Assembly (NCBI GenBank): GCA_916610825.1
Contig: OU744448.1
Coordinates: forward strand, 12,996,436 to 13,060,435
Direction: 5' to 3'
DNA from: Haliclystus octoradiatus
Lineage: Eukaryota > Cnidaria > Staurozoa > Stauromedusae > Haliclystidae
DNA: 64,000 bases
The notes beneath the pieces were generated by a model, which saw nothing but the letters and a program-made list of their open reading frames with translations, ran no database searches and had not been told where the DNA came from. Positions 12,891-26,300 of the stretch are shown piece by piece. The first letter of the stretch is position 1. Each line of letters starts with the position of its first letter. Both the position numbers and the translations under genes were made by a program.

Positions 12891-15349
12891 TGATTTAGCC
12901 TACTTTGGACTTACAAAATCATTATGCAATTACTACCATTCCTTTTTTTTTCAATAACTGTATTATTATGTAATTATTATGTAATTATTATTATCTAATA
13001 CTATTATGATGCTAACTATTCTCCCTCAAAAAATGGATGTATTTAGAGTGGCATATATTCTGCAATTTCTGTTTTATATGCTGTGATTAGTAATATTTAT
13101 ATTTATAATACCTATACACCCTCAAGTTGTTGATTTCTTTTATGGGATACAAGCCTTCTTGTTTTTACATTTATCTCTAAAAGTCAGATAATAATTATAT
13201 CACATTGACCGCACAAGGAGTTCACGGTTTTTATATTTCGTAGTATCGACCAACAGTCAAGACAGTACTATGTACACTGATAGGTGCCCTTGTAACAAAA
13301 CAAATACGTATTATAAGATTAAATATTGAACAACGTATTTAGATTATCTTTATTTGGTTGATAAATGAGCGAGATTTATTTTTTTTTAAACTCAAGATCA
13401 GTATGCTACAACATGTATTTATAGTATTATCGTGGTCTTATTCAATTTCAATATTGTGTGCGCACATGTTATTGTCAATTTGTTGTTCATATTTCACTGT
13501 GAATGAGGGGGGTTTCCACCTCCACAATTTACCCTTATCGGCTCCTTACTTCAAAAATCGTCTTCCTAAAATTATACCAACAGATGCTAGGATGTTCTAA
13601 TTGTAAATTTGAATCTATTGAAGTGTGCAACAAATCCAAACGCTACCAATCAAACATTGGATCTAGCGCGCACTGGATTGAGTTGTTTACAGGCCCGGTG
13701 GTTCATACGCAATTCTGTTCAAATGGCGATCGTTATCTATTACTATTAAAAACGATTTGAGATCGGCTATAGATAAGTGAATTCAGTCGCCGTAGCAGGG
13801 ATTTCATAAATTTATGAAACGGTATAGGGACGGTATATAAACGGCCTATATTGAAACAAGGTGAAAATCTGAACTCAACGCATAGCGTCATTCGTTGTTA
13901 TAATGGTCTTCCTCGCCCAAGTCTCAGATATGCTATACCGCTACCTATACAGAGTGATATAGCTATACCGTTTCTTTTAATACGATGGTTTCATATCTAG
14001 CCAATCACATAGTTCTGGTCAATAATGGCATACCCATTAAAGAACTATGATATTTTGGGTTATTTGATGTGTGAAACCTTCGATTTGTATCTTATGGCGA
14101 GTGTGAGATATTACTTATTTGGAGACCTTTCCCATCTTGGCACCACATATTCTCCCTGGCATGGTTAATTTTGTATGTTTCACAACTTTATAAAAACTTA
14201 CGTTAACTCGTTCCAATATTAATGTATCAGTCCGATATTGAAATACGCACATCATATAAATAGCATAATAGTGTGCAATTATTGGGATACACATTGATTT
14301 CAATTTTAATGTTCGCAGATCGCTGATTGCTTAGTTGTGAGTACGATATCATATCGAAAGTGGTTTCAGCATTATCGAAATGTTTTGAAGAAATGATTCG
14401 CATCAGCAGTTTGTTGGAACCCGATCATCTTTCAATGGGACAAAACAAAACAAAACAACAGTAGGGGCCTAATGTATAATTCTAAGAAACAACGTCTTAT
14501 CACAGACTTGATTGAATTTAATTAAAGGGGAAAGTCCCATTGCTGTTTTTACATCTTGCTTGATATTTGTACGCACAATGAAAATAATATGTCATCCGCT
14601 GTCGAAAATTTGCGAAAAACCCTTCACGATACTACGTAGGCTTACAGAATCCCTGTGTTGATACCTCCGAGTAGGTATTCCCTGGACATTTAAAACAACG
14701 CCATGAAATTATTATTATTTCTCCACACAATAATTTTCAAATGTGAATGCAACTGTTTTATATTTTTATTATTCTGAAATACTTTTTGCAAGTCATATAT
14801 TATATACTGCCATTTTCAAGTTAGAACATAAATAAAAATAATATACTACTGTCAATATGAATGACTATCCTATCATTACAATATATTTTAAAACACACAA
14901 CAAAAGTTCAATGGAATCAGCATGAAATGGATGGATAGTTGTCTCGAATGTACGTTGCACTTGCAAAAACCTATTTTATTCATACAAACAGGCAGATTTC
15001 ATACTGTGTGATTCCATTGAATCTCTGGTGTTATAAAATATCTTTCAAATATAGAAAAACTGTTTACATTTAGTATACATAGTTCATTCATTCTTGTTAT
15101 TTTCTAATTTATGGAACCGAAACGTTGTCCAGAATAACATAAAAGTATAATTATTAAAATGTTGTAGGTGATGTTTTATTTGAAAATGATGAAACGAAGA
15201 CTTCTAATTATTGATATTAAAAGTCTGAACATGGAAGGGAAATAAAAAGATGAATTGGTCAATGTCTATTATTTATTATTTAAAAATGATCTTTATTAAA
15301 ACATCGCTTGCATAAAACTGCAAACTGTTATATTTATAAAAATATATAT
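12891..15349. other. intergenic, no gene seen; one TIR-like segment
   Basis: No coding region is supported between the convergent ends of the sarcoglycan and Brambleberry-like genes. At 13816-13974 GAAACGGTATAG is matched by its reverse complement CTATACCGTTTC 159 bp away, with further GGTAT/ATACC copies between, so a small inverted-repeat element is possible. The rest is AT-rich and unremarkable. Confidence 0.4.
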
Positions 15350-18300
15350 TTATGGTATAAGTTTTGATCTTGAACGCAGATTGTACGAACTCAATGTTGC
15401 TGGGTTTGATGAATCTATATCTATAGAATCTACGCCAAGCCGTTGCTGAAAATAACAAAAACAATGATAAGAATGAAGTCTATTTTCAAACTTAACATTT
15501 CAAAATATCCTCTTATAATTGTTCGTATGTTAATCTTCTTTATATGTTACCACATATATTGACGTAACGTAATAATCAACAGTAGTAACGACGGAATGTA
15601 ATAATTAACAGTAGTAACGACGGAACGTAATAATTAACAGTAGTAACGACGGAACGATATAATTAACAGTAGTAACGACGTAACGTAATAATTAACAGTA
15701 GTAACGACGGAATGTTATGAGTTGTGCCTTATTGGGTGTTGAGCTAACTCATCAATAGCAAGAAAACGAAAGAAGCATTATTCTGTACACGCTTTTTTCA
15801 GAAAGGGTAGAAACCGCGATTCAGTATGGGATGTGTTAATTTGTATTTATTCACTCCAATGTTTGATTTTTGTAGTTAAAATTTGAGATATCATTATATT
15901 ATATAGTCCTCGCATAGTAACAACATGTTTGGACACATAACTGAAAGACGTTTTAATTGAAGGGGCTTCCTTGTAAGAAGGGTCTATAAATACAATAAAC
16001 CCGGCACATTGCCAGTTGCATTTAGTCGCCTGCGATCTGTGTGACGTGAAAATTGTGATTTTGCATATTAACTTACAAGAATTGTAGACTTTCTCTTGCC
16101 TATGGTTCTTGGTGTTGATTTTTTGTTCTTTGCATTTGCTATTGCAGTACGTTGAATACCTTTATCAGATGAAATACCAGAGTCTTCCAAGTGATCAGCG
16201 ATTGATGTATTTTTAAGATTCTTTCTTGGGGTACTTGAGTCCATTGGAATGATCGACTGGTTAAAACTAAAACGACATTTTAGATACAATGTAGTATACT
16301 GTAATGCGATTTGGCCATATACGTGAAAAGTTAAAAGCAAAATATAGGCGTTTTAATGGTATAATAGCAGCATGTGTATTATAGCGATAGCCTTAGGGTA
16401 GAATGCAGTCTCTTCTCTCACACCGTAGCCTTATTACGCAATGTACATGCAAAATTAAGAATGGAAGGCGATAGTGCTAGATATATGTATATTTTAATCC
16501 ACGGATTAAACATCAGGGTGTTACTGCTATTAAAGGAGCAAAAATGACCGGCAGGCGCTACGAACTTACATGCTTATTGTTATAACATAAAGTTCATTGT
16601 TGACATGAATTTTATTACAAATTAGGCCTGCGTATAACAATTGTTTCAAAGCGAGACGGTTGAATTACGCTAAGCTTAAATTCAACTTGTGCTCGCAGCG
16701 GTCGCCGGTCAATTTTGCCCCTTTAAACATTTCTTACGCTAAAATAGCATCAACTTACATCGAGCTATCCTGACTGATATTAAAATGCAGAGGACCACGG
16801 TCAACCCAATCTTTAGAAAATGTTGGTCGATCTTTGATCCAATGCTTTTGCACTTTGGAAACTTCGTGTGGTCCATTTTTTTCACCAAGCAATTCCATCC
16901 GCTCGACCAGTCTTTGTAGCTTTGCAATTTCGGGGTTTGACACATTCGCAGTTAGATAACGTATCCAATAGTAGAATGTAATTGCAAAACAGAAGAAGTA
17001 AGATATACCACGCAGTTGCCATGTTTTGTAGTCATTAAGCATCTAGAAGATTATCAAAGCAAGGTTATACAGTCAACCTGTTATAGCGGCCAAGCCTTTA
17101 CACTCAGTCATCTCCTAATTTTGTTTGAATTTGGAGATATACATGTAAAATGATTATGGTCGAGGAATGTTGTTAAATTTGCATTGCAGCCATCTGAAGA
17201 ACTAGTAGGAAGCCTTTGAAAACAATTTAGCCGTGTGGCTATGATTTGAGTTAAAAAAGACTTAGATCGCTCCAACAATTGTGACATGGACATACAGGGA
17301 GGCTTTGTGGCCGCTGCTTATGTACATTGTACGGCCTGTATGTATGTTTGTATGTATGTATGTATGTATGTATGTATGTATGTGTGTATGTATGTATGTA
17401 TGTATGTATGTATGTATGTATGTATGTATGTATGTATGTATGTATGTATGTATGTATGTATGTATGTATGTATGCATGTATGTGTAAATGTAATTAATTA
17501 AACGTAATTAAACGTAAGAGGAACGGGTTGTTCAATTGAACAACACCGTCTACAAATACATAATATATGTGGGGATGATATCATGATATGTATGTATGTA
17601 TGTGTGTACATAGGCGTAGGAGCTGGGGGCAGGGAGGGCATTTGCCCCCCCCCAAACGCATTTGAGAAAAAAATTCGGGCAAATCAACAAATTACAAGTT
17701 TTTTGTGTTACAGTGAAAGTGTTCAGGAAATTTATTGTGTATTAATAAAATTCAATACTTCACAAAAACAGTTTTATGAACAGGAGTATACTATGCATTG
17801 TAAGCCTACTCGCAAGACTTCTTCTTATCATGTTCCAATCTAATATTCATAATTTTATGCAATAATTATGGTTGCTATATCGCTTAATTATTTTGAAGGT
17901 TCCACCCCCACTCGTTTTGCAATGTAAAAAATCCAGAACTCAGCTACACGCTTTATATATTAACGTCTAAAACGATTAAGACCGTGATGACATGAGAAAT
18001 GTTACATTGAACCAAATGTGTAAGTGGATTTTTAGGCCAATTTTCGGGCAGATCAAGCTATTTCTTATATCTCTTTGCAATGAAATTATTCAGTCATTCG
18101 ATATTTCGCGGGTTATACGTAGGCCTAACATTGTCCTGAAAAATATCAGTAAACAATAATCCAAATTTTCTTGCTCGCTCCGCTCGCAACAATTCTTCGC
18201 ATCAGATCATATAGGGACTAGTGAAGCAGATCAATAAACTTCGGTAATTCTTCAACGCAACGTGAACATTTCCGCTATATTAACTGGCAGGACTTGGTTT

Positions 18301-20640
18301 ATTTGAAAGACTACTATTTAAGAGCGGTTACTATTGGTTTACTATTTGCCATAAAATAGGCGTGTCTCGCTCTTTCAAATTAAATATATAACCAAGTGCT
18401 GCATATAAAAGTGTATTTTACGGTGCCTATTCTGCTCAAAGGTGTCTAAACAATCTCAGGAAATAAAAGTAAATACCTAAAATACGATGGCCTATATGAC
18501 GAGCCAGGTATGACTAAAACGTTCTTTATAACGATCCCCTATAGGGAGAAATGAACATTATTATTTACACCGTAAAGCTAAGTTGCAGGAGGAATGGAAC
18601 AGCTGATAACGGCTTTTTGAATTCAGTAAAATATTATATAATCATATAGCTGCTTAAAATGAATGTAAAATGAATATGTTTCAATATAATTTAATGACGG
18701 TATTAAGAAATTTGTGGGGATGAAGAAGGCCTATGATGTCTGTGTTTGTATCCTGTGATAAATCTTCTGCAATTTTGCATGTGAGTTGCCTCTTATAACA
18801 ACATTTCCCGGAAAAATTTTTTCGGGCAAAACCGTTTTTGCCCCCATAGTTGGAAATGTGCCCCTACGCCTATGTGTGTGTATGTAATGCATGTAATGTA
18901 TGCATTGTTAATTAACAAAAGATATCGTTTGATCATGTTAATAACAGAAATTAGTGGACCATGTGTCTTGTCGAAGCTAAATCAATTTAATACTGAATAT
19001 ATTGCATGCAATGCCACGAGTTTGACCGGCCACACCTTGACGGCGTTATTTTGTGAACACCACATTAGTGTTGTATATATTGCGATAAAGATTTATGAAT
19101 TCGAACCGAATGCGATCGGATCATATCGGGTCAGATTCGGGTTAATATTTTAGGTCTTCGGATCGGATTTGAAGTGATTTTTTATGGATTGTTTCAGATT
19201 TCGAAATTTGACTGAATATTTGTAATTTATAATAATTAATGTGTTTTTGCTTCCTTTCAGCACATAAAATAAAGTTTTTCTATGTAGATATAGCTACGTT
19301 AAATTATACATTTCAATCGACTCAATTGATGTGAAATAAATTAAATTTTTATTAAAGGAATGATTAAGATGTATTGACTAATGCTACATCGTTTCAATGC
19401 GTATTTTTGTCTCATGTTCTCCTCCAGAGTTCATACTCCGTATTATACAGTGATAGTCAGCTTAGTCAATTGTTTAATTATAAGTGATCTGAAAGTTTTA
19501 TCATAGAAGGTCCATTATGGACCACACTCATTGCTAGTGTAAGTATATATCTGATGTAGCTTATGTAATATGTATGTAAGCTATATAGCACAATACTTGA
19601 GTAAGTATCAGAACAAAATAAACCATTCATACCCTAGCTATACGTTATACATTATGCAGACTAATGGCTTAATTCAGTAAAAACATGCACATATTTCATT
19701 CAAAACTTACCGACTTGAGAGGAGATTGTGGTACAATTATCTCCACAAAACATGCAATAAAAAGTATTGCACAAACGTTGTATCTTGCATTTGCAACTGA
19801 AGGAGAACTACATGCAAATATCCAGAAAAATAACGAAAAAACATAAAATCCAGTGCTATGCACAATGCTCAAGTTATTTGACATAGTATCGAATATTCTT
19901 GTTATTTGATTGAGATAATTAAATATTTTATTAAATGATTCATCTAGCCATTTTGATTTTTCTTCACTTCTTTTTTTAGCTTTCTTAAATTCTTCTGCAG
20001 CACTACGAGCACTAGACACGACAGTATCATGAATATCTTTACCATTTTGTAATATCGTTTTCTGATTTTCTATCGATAGGTGCTGCACACTAAGCAATAA
20101 GTCTTGTTTTTCAGATGATTCTATCAGTTTTTCAACTACATCTTCTGATGTCTTTGATAATTCTGATACCAAATTCTGAGTTCTCTCCATCCACATGTCA
20201 CTTTTTAAATAATGACAAATATCAAACACTTTAGAAAAGAATTCTGTGTATGTACTAAAAGACAACGGACTTATTTCAGCCATCTTTTTGGTACACATTT
20301 TGAAATTATCTTTTGTGCAAGGGAATGTATCAAGACCAGACATTTCTAAATGACAATTTGCAAATCTTAAACCAATTAATCGTTGATCTTCTTCATCCAT
20401 AGCTTTGCATTGAGTTGTGAGCTCATTTAGCGCAGAACGCCAACATGTTTTACCAGATCTACTCGATAATGATCTGCTTTCAAAAGATTCTAAAGCACGT
20501 TCACCACGTAACACAGCATCATTCGATGAAATTTCAAATTCAAGATGTGTTGATCCAGAAGTATTGTTTAAAATGAAACTAAGGAATAGTAAAATAGCCG
20601 TCAGCTTTATGTCATTCGAGAAAACTGTCTTATCCGCCAT
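15350..20640 (-). CDS. BMB: Brambleberry/KAR5-like nuclear fusion protein, complete
   Basis: Fish Brambleberry, yeast Kar5 and plant GEX1 act at the nuclear envelope in pronuclear/nuclear fusion. Four minus-strand exons join in frame: 20640-19711, 17042-16759, 16266-16077, 15445-15350 (499 aa). Visible order: a signal peptide (about residues 10-28); a cysteine-rich luminal domain with C66, C78, C96, C108, C116 and C142, matching the CWRSALNELTTQC and FANCHLE pattern of the family; a helical region (about 150-260); hydrophobic segments near 267-283, 289-305 and 322-340; a basic, Ser/Pro/Thr-rich tail ending in YNLRSRSKLIP. The third exon uses the acceptor at 16267/16268, because only that keeps the frame. 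The first intron (16.8 to 19.7 kb junction) holds a TATG microsatellite and a 1.3-kb TIR element. The call rests on recalled family pattern, not an alignment. Confidence 0.82.
15561..15715. repeat. minisatellite, ~5 copies of a 29-32-bp unit
   Basis: The unit contains AATAATTAACAGTAGTAACG followed by ACGGAA or ACGTAA. It repeats about five times with small changes in the CGTAA/CGATA part. It sits in the last intron of the Brambleberry-like gene. Confidence 0.85.
16530..16726. mobile_element. TTAA-flanked MITE, copy 1
   Basis: It runs from TTAAAGGAGCAAAAATGACC to its reverse-complement-like end GTCAATTTTGCCCCTTTAA. A second copy, in opposite orientation, lies at 37351-37557, so it is a real repeated element. 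TTAA at both ends fits the 4-bp target duplication of Kolobok or piggyBac transposons; the AGGGG-type tips fit Kolobok better. No ORF. It lies in the second intron of the Brambleberry-like gene, close to exon 2. Confidence 0.8.
17337..17484. repeat. (TATG)n microsatellite
   Basis: About 148 bases of TATG repeats with a single TGTG interruption. They give open frames on both strands (HTYI / VCMY repeats) that are not genes. It lies inside the first intron of the Brambleberry-like gene; a short second tract lies at 17587-17608. Confidence 0.97.
17609..18874. mobile_element. 1.3-kb DNA transposon remnant in a TATG tract
   Basis: The left terminus CATAGGCGTAGGAGC is mirrored by the right terminus GGGCACATTTCC read inward from GCCCCTACGCCTATG, giving TIRs of about 15 bp. 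Just inside the left end is a C-rich self-complementary stretch (GGGCATTTGCCCCCC) and near the right end TTTTTGCCCCC. The flanks on both sides are TG/TATG microsatellite, suggesting insertion into the tract. The 17583-17843 open stretch may be residual coding or chance. Superfamily unknown; hAT-like is possible. Confidence 0.65.
19711..20640 (-). CDS. BMB: exon 1 of the Brambleberry-like gene
   Basis: This is the large first coding exon (310 codons, phase 0) from ATG at 20640 to the donor AAGTCG|gtaagt. It encodes the signal peptide, the whole cysteine-rich luminal domain, the helical region and the first two hydrophobic segments. It is listed apart because most of the family-defining sequence is here. 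Confidence 0.82.
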
Positions 20641-21439
20641 TAGGTTACTTCATTTACTTGGGCTGATGAATGATTTCCAAAATTATCAAAATTATCAAAA
20701 AATAATTATACTTCTTCAGAATTTCTAAACAAACCATCAGTTGAATGATTATAGCATGTACCATTCAGACATCTAAAACCAGTGTAATAGCATAAAACGT
20801 TACATTAAAAATAAAATCATGATCCATGATCAAACTGTTGATGATCGATCGTTCTAAATTTTGTTGTTGTTGTTTTCGATTTTTCGCGCACGATTACTTG
20901 ATTTGCATAATTAGTGTTGCCGACATAGCGTTCGTACCCATTGCTATTTAAATAAATCAACAAACAGAACCTCTCTTCTGAATCCGAGTTTTTCTTTGGA
21001 AAAAGTGAAATTTGAAAGACAAGCTGTCTGCTGTTAAGTTGCGATTGCAAGGGATTGAAGAAAAGGTAGACGAATTGAAAGGCAAGGGAAGATGATATTA
21101 TTTGCTCTGCAATATTATCAAGAAGGTATGTTGAATGATAAGAAGTTAGTTAAAGGCATGTTAGTTGCTGTTTTTCGCAAATTGAATGGAAAAGGGAACT
21201 GTTTATATTTATTTGAGATCACATATTGTATTTGCAATACAATATACATGTAACTTGATATTTTCATAATAAACTGTGCCTTGTAATTGTGTTGAATCAC
21301 ATTAACACATGCTGAAATCATGGTAACTATAATACCGGTAGATATAATAAAGTAATGGTAGCAATGAACATGTATAATTATAATGTGAGGTCAATCAAAT
21401 ATGCTGACCTGAAAATCAAAACAATGTTAAAGGGTCAAA

Positions 21440-22480
21440 CAAGACCAGCAGCCTTCAGCTCTAAGGCTTTCCCTTCATTAGCACTTCCACAAGACCCTCA
21501 ACAGTTTTTACATAACTTTGTGCATGGTAAATGTGCTTTACGGCATCCACAAGAGGTTGCGACACATCCACAATCAATGTTACAGGAGCATTTAATGAGA
21601 TCACGGCATGATTGCGATATTTGCGGTAGATGTAACCGAAAAGGCTCCATAATGCCATTGACTATTTGCCAGCCCCATTCATTAGGATCAGGATATGATG
21701 CTACCTCGTTTAAACTCTGTCCCCAGATATTGGCACTTTGATGAACAGAACGGCTGATGTGTTGCTTTAGCGCCCCACTGGATGGCGGTATGTTATCGAT
21801 CGATCTATTGCCGCGTGTGAACAATTGCTCTCGAGCTTTATTAACAGACACTTCGTCACTTGTGCTATTATACATAATAATAATAAATCTTTCAATACTT
21901 TCCGTCGTCCAAAGATTTATTACTGACAAGGGTCTAGACAACATGCAAAATGTAGCAGTACATTTAGATAGCGACAGCCAAGCTTTCCAAGCTGACTTTT
22001 TGCCTTTACCATTAAAAAATGAAACTGTGTCATAGCCAGTAAGTGAGTGGAATCCAACCTTTCAATCAAGTCTTTCAACCAAATCATGTATGCTAAATTT
22101 ATGCTGTCCTCGAATTCCCAACACCAAAGTCAATCCATAATTTACACAAGCCTTTATCACTTGGCTCTGTGAAAAAGCTGATAGCAATTACAAGTACATC
22201 AGTATCAACCGTTCGTAATAAAAATAAAATAATATAATGTAGACGGTGTCGCTCTACCGAAGGCACCCGTACCACTCTTCAATTTCTAGATGAGTGGTTT
22301 TTTTCCCTGAGAGCAATGATTTTTTTAAACACGCTTTGTTGATCTCAGCCGCGACACTCTGAACAATGTCAACAGATTTCATGGCAGATAGGTCTTGATT
22401 GTCAATGCGCAACGATTCGCCGCAGCTACTCAGAATGCAATTCCCTCTTGACCATTCCATCAGCCATCCTCAGATGGTAG
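21440..22480 (-). pseudogene. decayed transposon-type ORF with CXC-like tail
   Basis: Minus-strand pieces in different frames read in order: a segment near 22460-22254; then VDTDVLVIAISFFTE and LWIDFGVGNSRT (22205-22100); then LTGYDTVSFFNGKGKKSAW (22050-22000); then SIERFIIIMYNSTSDEV and a tail with a cysteine cluster (CSCNIDC, SCGCRKAHLPCTKLC, 21560-21498). The order matches a transposon-associated ORF type I know from cnidarian and mollusc genomes, with a DTD motif, a G-C/Y-D-T motif and a C-terminal cysteine cluster. Stops and frameshifts between the pieces make it a dead copy. It sits between the head-to-head Brambleberry-like and NEK4 genes. Confidence 0.65.
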
Positions 22481-22522
22481 GCCTACTCATTTGTTGTTTT
22501 AGACAATCTCAAGGCTGAATTG

Positions 22523-22605
22523 ACCTTCAGGGGATTTGAACCACAGTCGATCAGATGTGATCCAATCTGAATGTCAGTATCTCTACCATCTGAGCTTAAT
22601 CCTCT
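22523..22605 (-). repeat. tRNA-derived fragment (SINE-like)
   Basis: Read on the minus strand there is an A-box-like AGCTCAGATGGTAGAG, and about 40 bases on a perfect B box, GGTTCAAATCC, the internal promoter of RNA polymerase III. The acceptor and T stems do not pair properly, so a functional tRNA is unlikely; a SINE head or tRNA pseudogene fits better. Confidence 0.5.
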
Positions 22606-23353
22606 CTCAAAACTAACAGTCTGCACAGCTATCAAGTAGCAGTTTTCAAACTATATTACGACAAGTTTCACAACTGATAACAATTTATATATATATCATA
22701 ATTATACAAATGGATTCAAACCAAAACAATATTTAGCACTAAATAATGCTAATTTGTTTGACAAAGTTTGGTTTCCTCTGGCAAGCTGCTAAATTAAAAC
22801 GCCAGCCATGTAGAAGATATGCCCTTTACGATTTAAGTAAATAAATTAGCTTATAACAGCCGTTTGTAATGATTACATTGTATCATTATATTTTTGGTGA
22901 TTAGGTAGGCATTCAGTTTGTCTTTGATCCAGGGAGGAGAATATTATTACCAATATCTCGCTTATTATAAATCACATCAGATATCCACATGACTAATATT
23001 TTCTGTAATGATTGTACAATCCTGAACCCTTATTTTTATAATGTCAATATATTGTTAATGAATACCGTATATCGCTAGTATTAATAATTGAATGTATAAT
23101 AGGTTTATTGTCCTGAATGTCATGTGCTATTTCTGCCAATCAACTGGGAAATGCATTGGGTTATTTTATTGATAATAAATTTGTCTTCTTAATGGACACC
23201 AGTACTTCCCAGGAGTGCGGTTGATTGTTTGTTGGCATAAAGAATTTGAAGTAGAAAGAAATTTAAATTGCGCAAAGCTGTTTTGTTACCATTTTATTCA
23301 AGTTTTTGTTACTTACATAACTTTTTGGATGCTTTTCAGATTGACCCACACTA

Positions 23354-26300
23354 ATGCCTTTGGAGTATTATAAGATTGGTTCTGTTATTGGAAAAGGCAG
23401 TTATGGTGAAGTGACATTAGCAAAACACAGAAAGGATAGAAAACAGGTACATCCAAAGCTGTTATCAAGTTCATCTGTCTGTAATGGTTGAGTTATTAAT
23501 ACCGATATATGAAAAGCAGTTGTATGTTTAATCAACCCTGTGTAAAGCAGTAGGTCTTGAAATATTGCATCATCTGTTAGGAGTCTCGGAGTTAATTTGA
23601 CAATCAAATGACATTTAATAATCATATTCCCAACACTTGCAAAACACCTTTTTACCATATGCGCAACCTATCTAAAATTAGAAAGTGTCTTGGTAGAGAA
23701 TCTGCAGAAGGTGTGGTTCATGCTTTTATCACCACAAAACTCTTTATTATTTGGACTACCCAAATATCAAATTAAAAGATTACAACGAATACAAAACACA
23801 GCGGTGAGGATAATCTGTCAAGTTTCAAAAAGTTGAACATGTTACTCCAATATTAATAGAGCTGCACTGGCTACCAGTTCAATATCGGATTGTTTTTATA
23901 AAATTTGTTTATTAGTTTTTAATTCCTTAAATGGAATGGCACCGAAATATTTATCAAGGAGTTTAGTTTTGAATAAATGTACAAGATCATTTCATTTCAC
24001 TACAGACAAAATGCTTTTCCATGCACCCCCACAATATTGAATAAACTACCACTGGAACTGAGAAAATCTTGTACAGTGAAACCTGTATATAAAAGCCAGC
24101 TACTAGAGGTAGATAAATTGACCACTATAGACAAGCTAAGTGGCCTTTATATACGGGTTTGATTCAATAGAAAATACTATTTTAGACATTGCAAGGGTGA
24201 CCACTATAGACAGGTGGTCGCTGTATAGAGGTGACCATCATAACAGGTTTGACTGTAGTTTATTAATATCTAAAAAGAGTTTGAATGTTCACCTATTTAA
24301 TGAATTTTTAAAATACTGTATATAATTATAAAATAGTTTTGCATTTTAATAATCTGATTTTTTAGCTTAGTTTTTAAATTTGTGATTTAAGTCTTAATTT
24401 TTATAAATTGGTAAAGCGCCTTGAGTTAATGGATACGTGCGCTATATAAGAAATATATTATTATTATATTTAAAGGCCAACTGTCTGTAGTGAATATATA
24501 CTTTATAAACTTATGGCTTAGTAATCTTTTTTCGATTACATGAATAAGAAAATTATGAAAAATAACTACATATTAATTATGCTTGTTGTACCCAACTTGT
24601 GAAATGCAATTCATGGAGGCTAAATTGCCTTCGTTTTAATGAACAATTCACGAAAAAGTTTATGAAAAACACGTTAATTATCATTCATGAACTGTTGCTG
24701 CCCCTGCGAAACAAGTTCATGAAAGTTCATAAAAGTTCATGAACGTTCATGAACTTTTATGAACGTTCATGAACTTTGATGAACAGTTCATGAACTTTGA
24801 TGAACAGTTCATGAAGTGTAAGGAATAGTTCATAAAAATATGGTTCACTAACTCTTACAGTTCATGAACGTTCATGAACTTTGATGAACTCAAAGTCACA
24901 ATTCATGAACTACACTCAAAGTTTATGAACTAGTTGTCCAAGTTCATAAAAGTTCATGAACGTTCATGAACTAGTTTTCCAAATTCATCAAAGTTCATGA
25001 AAGTTCGTGAACGTTCTTGAACTTTTATTCAAGTTCATGAATGTTCATGAACTAATCATAGCAGTTTGTAAACAAATAGTTCATGGACCCACAGAGTTCA
25101 TGAAGGTTCATGAACTTTGATGAACTAAAAGTCATCATTCAACAATCACATTCCAAGTTTATTAACCAGTATTCAAAGTCCATGAACTATATCCCAAGTT
25201 CATGAACGTTCATAAACTTCAATCAATGCTCATTCTTTGCAGTCATTTCTCGTAAACCCTACCAGTAGTAGAAGTTCATGGACATTAATTCTGAATTAAT
25301 GAAACAGAAATCCTAGCTTATGAAACTTCATGATAAAAACATTCTGATCAAAATACATAATAAAACTCAACTAGATACAATAAGTGTGAAACTGTATGAA
25401 CACACAATTGCAAGGGCTATTTTAGCAGGAAAACATAAATCAATGCAGGTCTAATTGGCAGCATTTCTGGTACCATGTCAACAATTTTGGAGCTTATTGC
25501 CTAGTAATCAGGGCAGTATATAAGTAATGCCAATAAAATCTAGCAGCATATTATTGATCTCAACTAATGACAAATAGACAATGCCTCAGGGGCAGGGTGT
25601 CACAAAATGTTTGCATTACTGGAATCAGAAATTCCAGATAAGATAGGAAACTTTCCACTTTTAGGGTTTTCAAAATATTTATACAAAATGAATGTGAAGC
25701 CTATGAATAATAATGTTGAAAAGTAAATCTTATATTTGAAAACTTATTGATTTTGTGCTGGCCTTCAATGAACCAGGTTCCCAGGACTCCCTCCTTCTGA
25801 TAGATTGTTTAGGAGAAGACAGAAGACACACATGTGTCTTCATTTGTCAAGACAATGTATGTACTTAAGTTAATTAATTACAATGTCTATAAGTTAATTA
25901 GTTGTAAAATCTACAGCTAACTTTTTTCTGAGTTTTATCCATCAGAAATGATAATGTTCTTGTTCAAGTTTGTTGTTTCATGTCTGATGCATTAATGTGT
26001 TAGTTTGATTGTACTTTTATTATAATGTTAACATTGTGTTGAATATATCCTAAAACATCCTGTGCTGTGACTAGGCTATCTAAATTTTAATGGAATAAAT
26101 AGTTTAATTGATTAAAATTCAATTTATTTTTAATTATACACACAATAGAGAGCAATTGTGTGTTGATTATCCTGTATATTTAAATAAATTGATAACCTGA
26201 GCTAAAATATCAAAACAAACAAACTGAAGCATCAATAGCCAATGTGTGAAGAAGTAAGTTTTTGATGACAAATCTCACAAACAGGAAGTGCTAAGTGGGT

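Noticed and set aside
17262..17501. Open frames of HTYI / VCMY repeats on both strands
   Set aside because: They are pure translation of a (TATG)n microsatellite.
22523..22605. Functional tRNA gene
   Set aside because: The A and B boxes are good, but the acceptor and T stems do not pair, so it is listed only as a tRNA-derived fragment.
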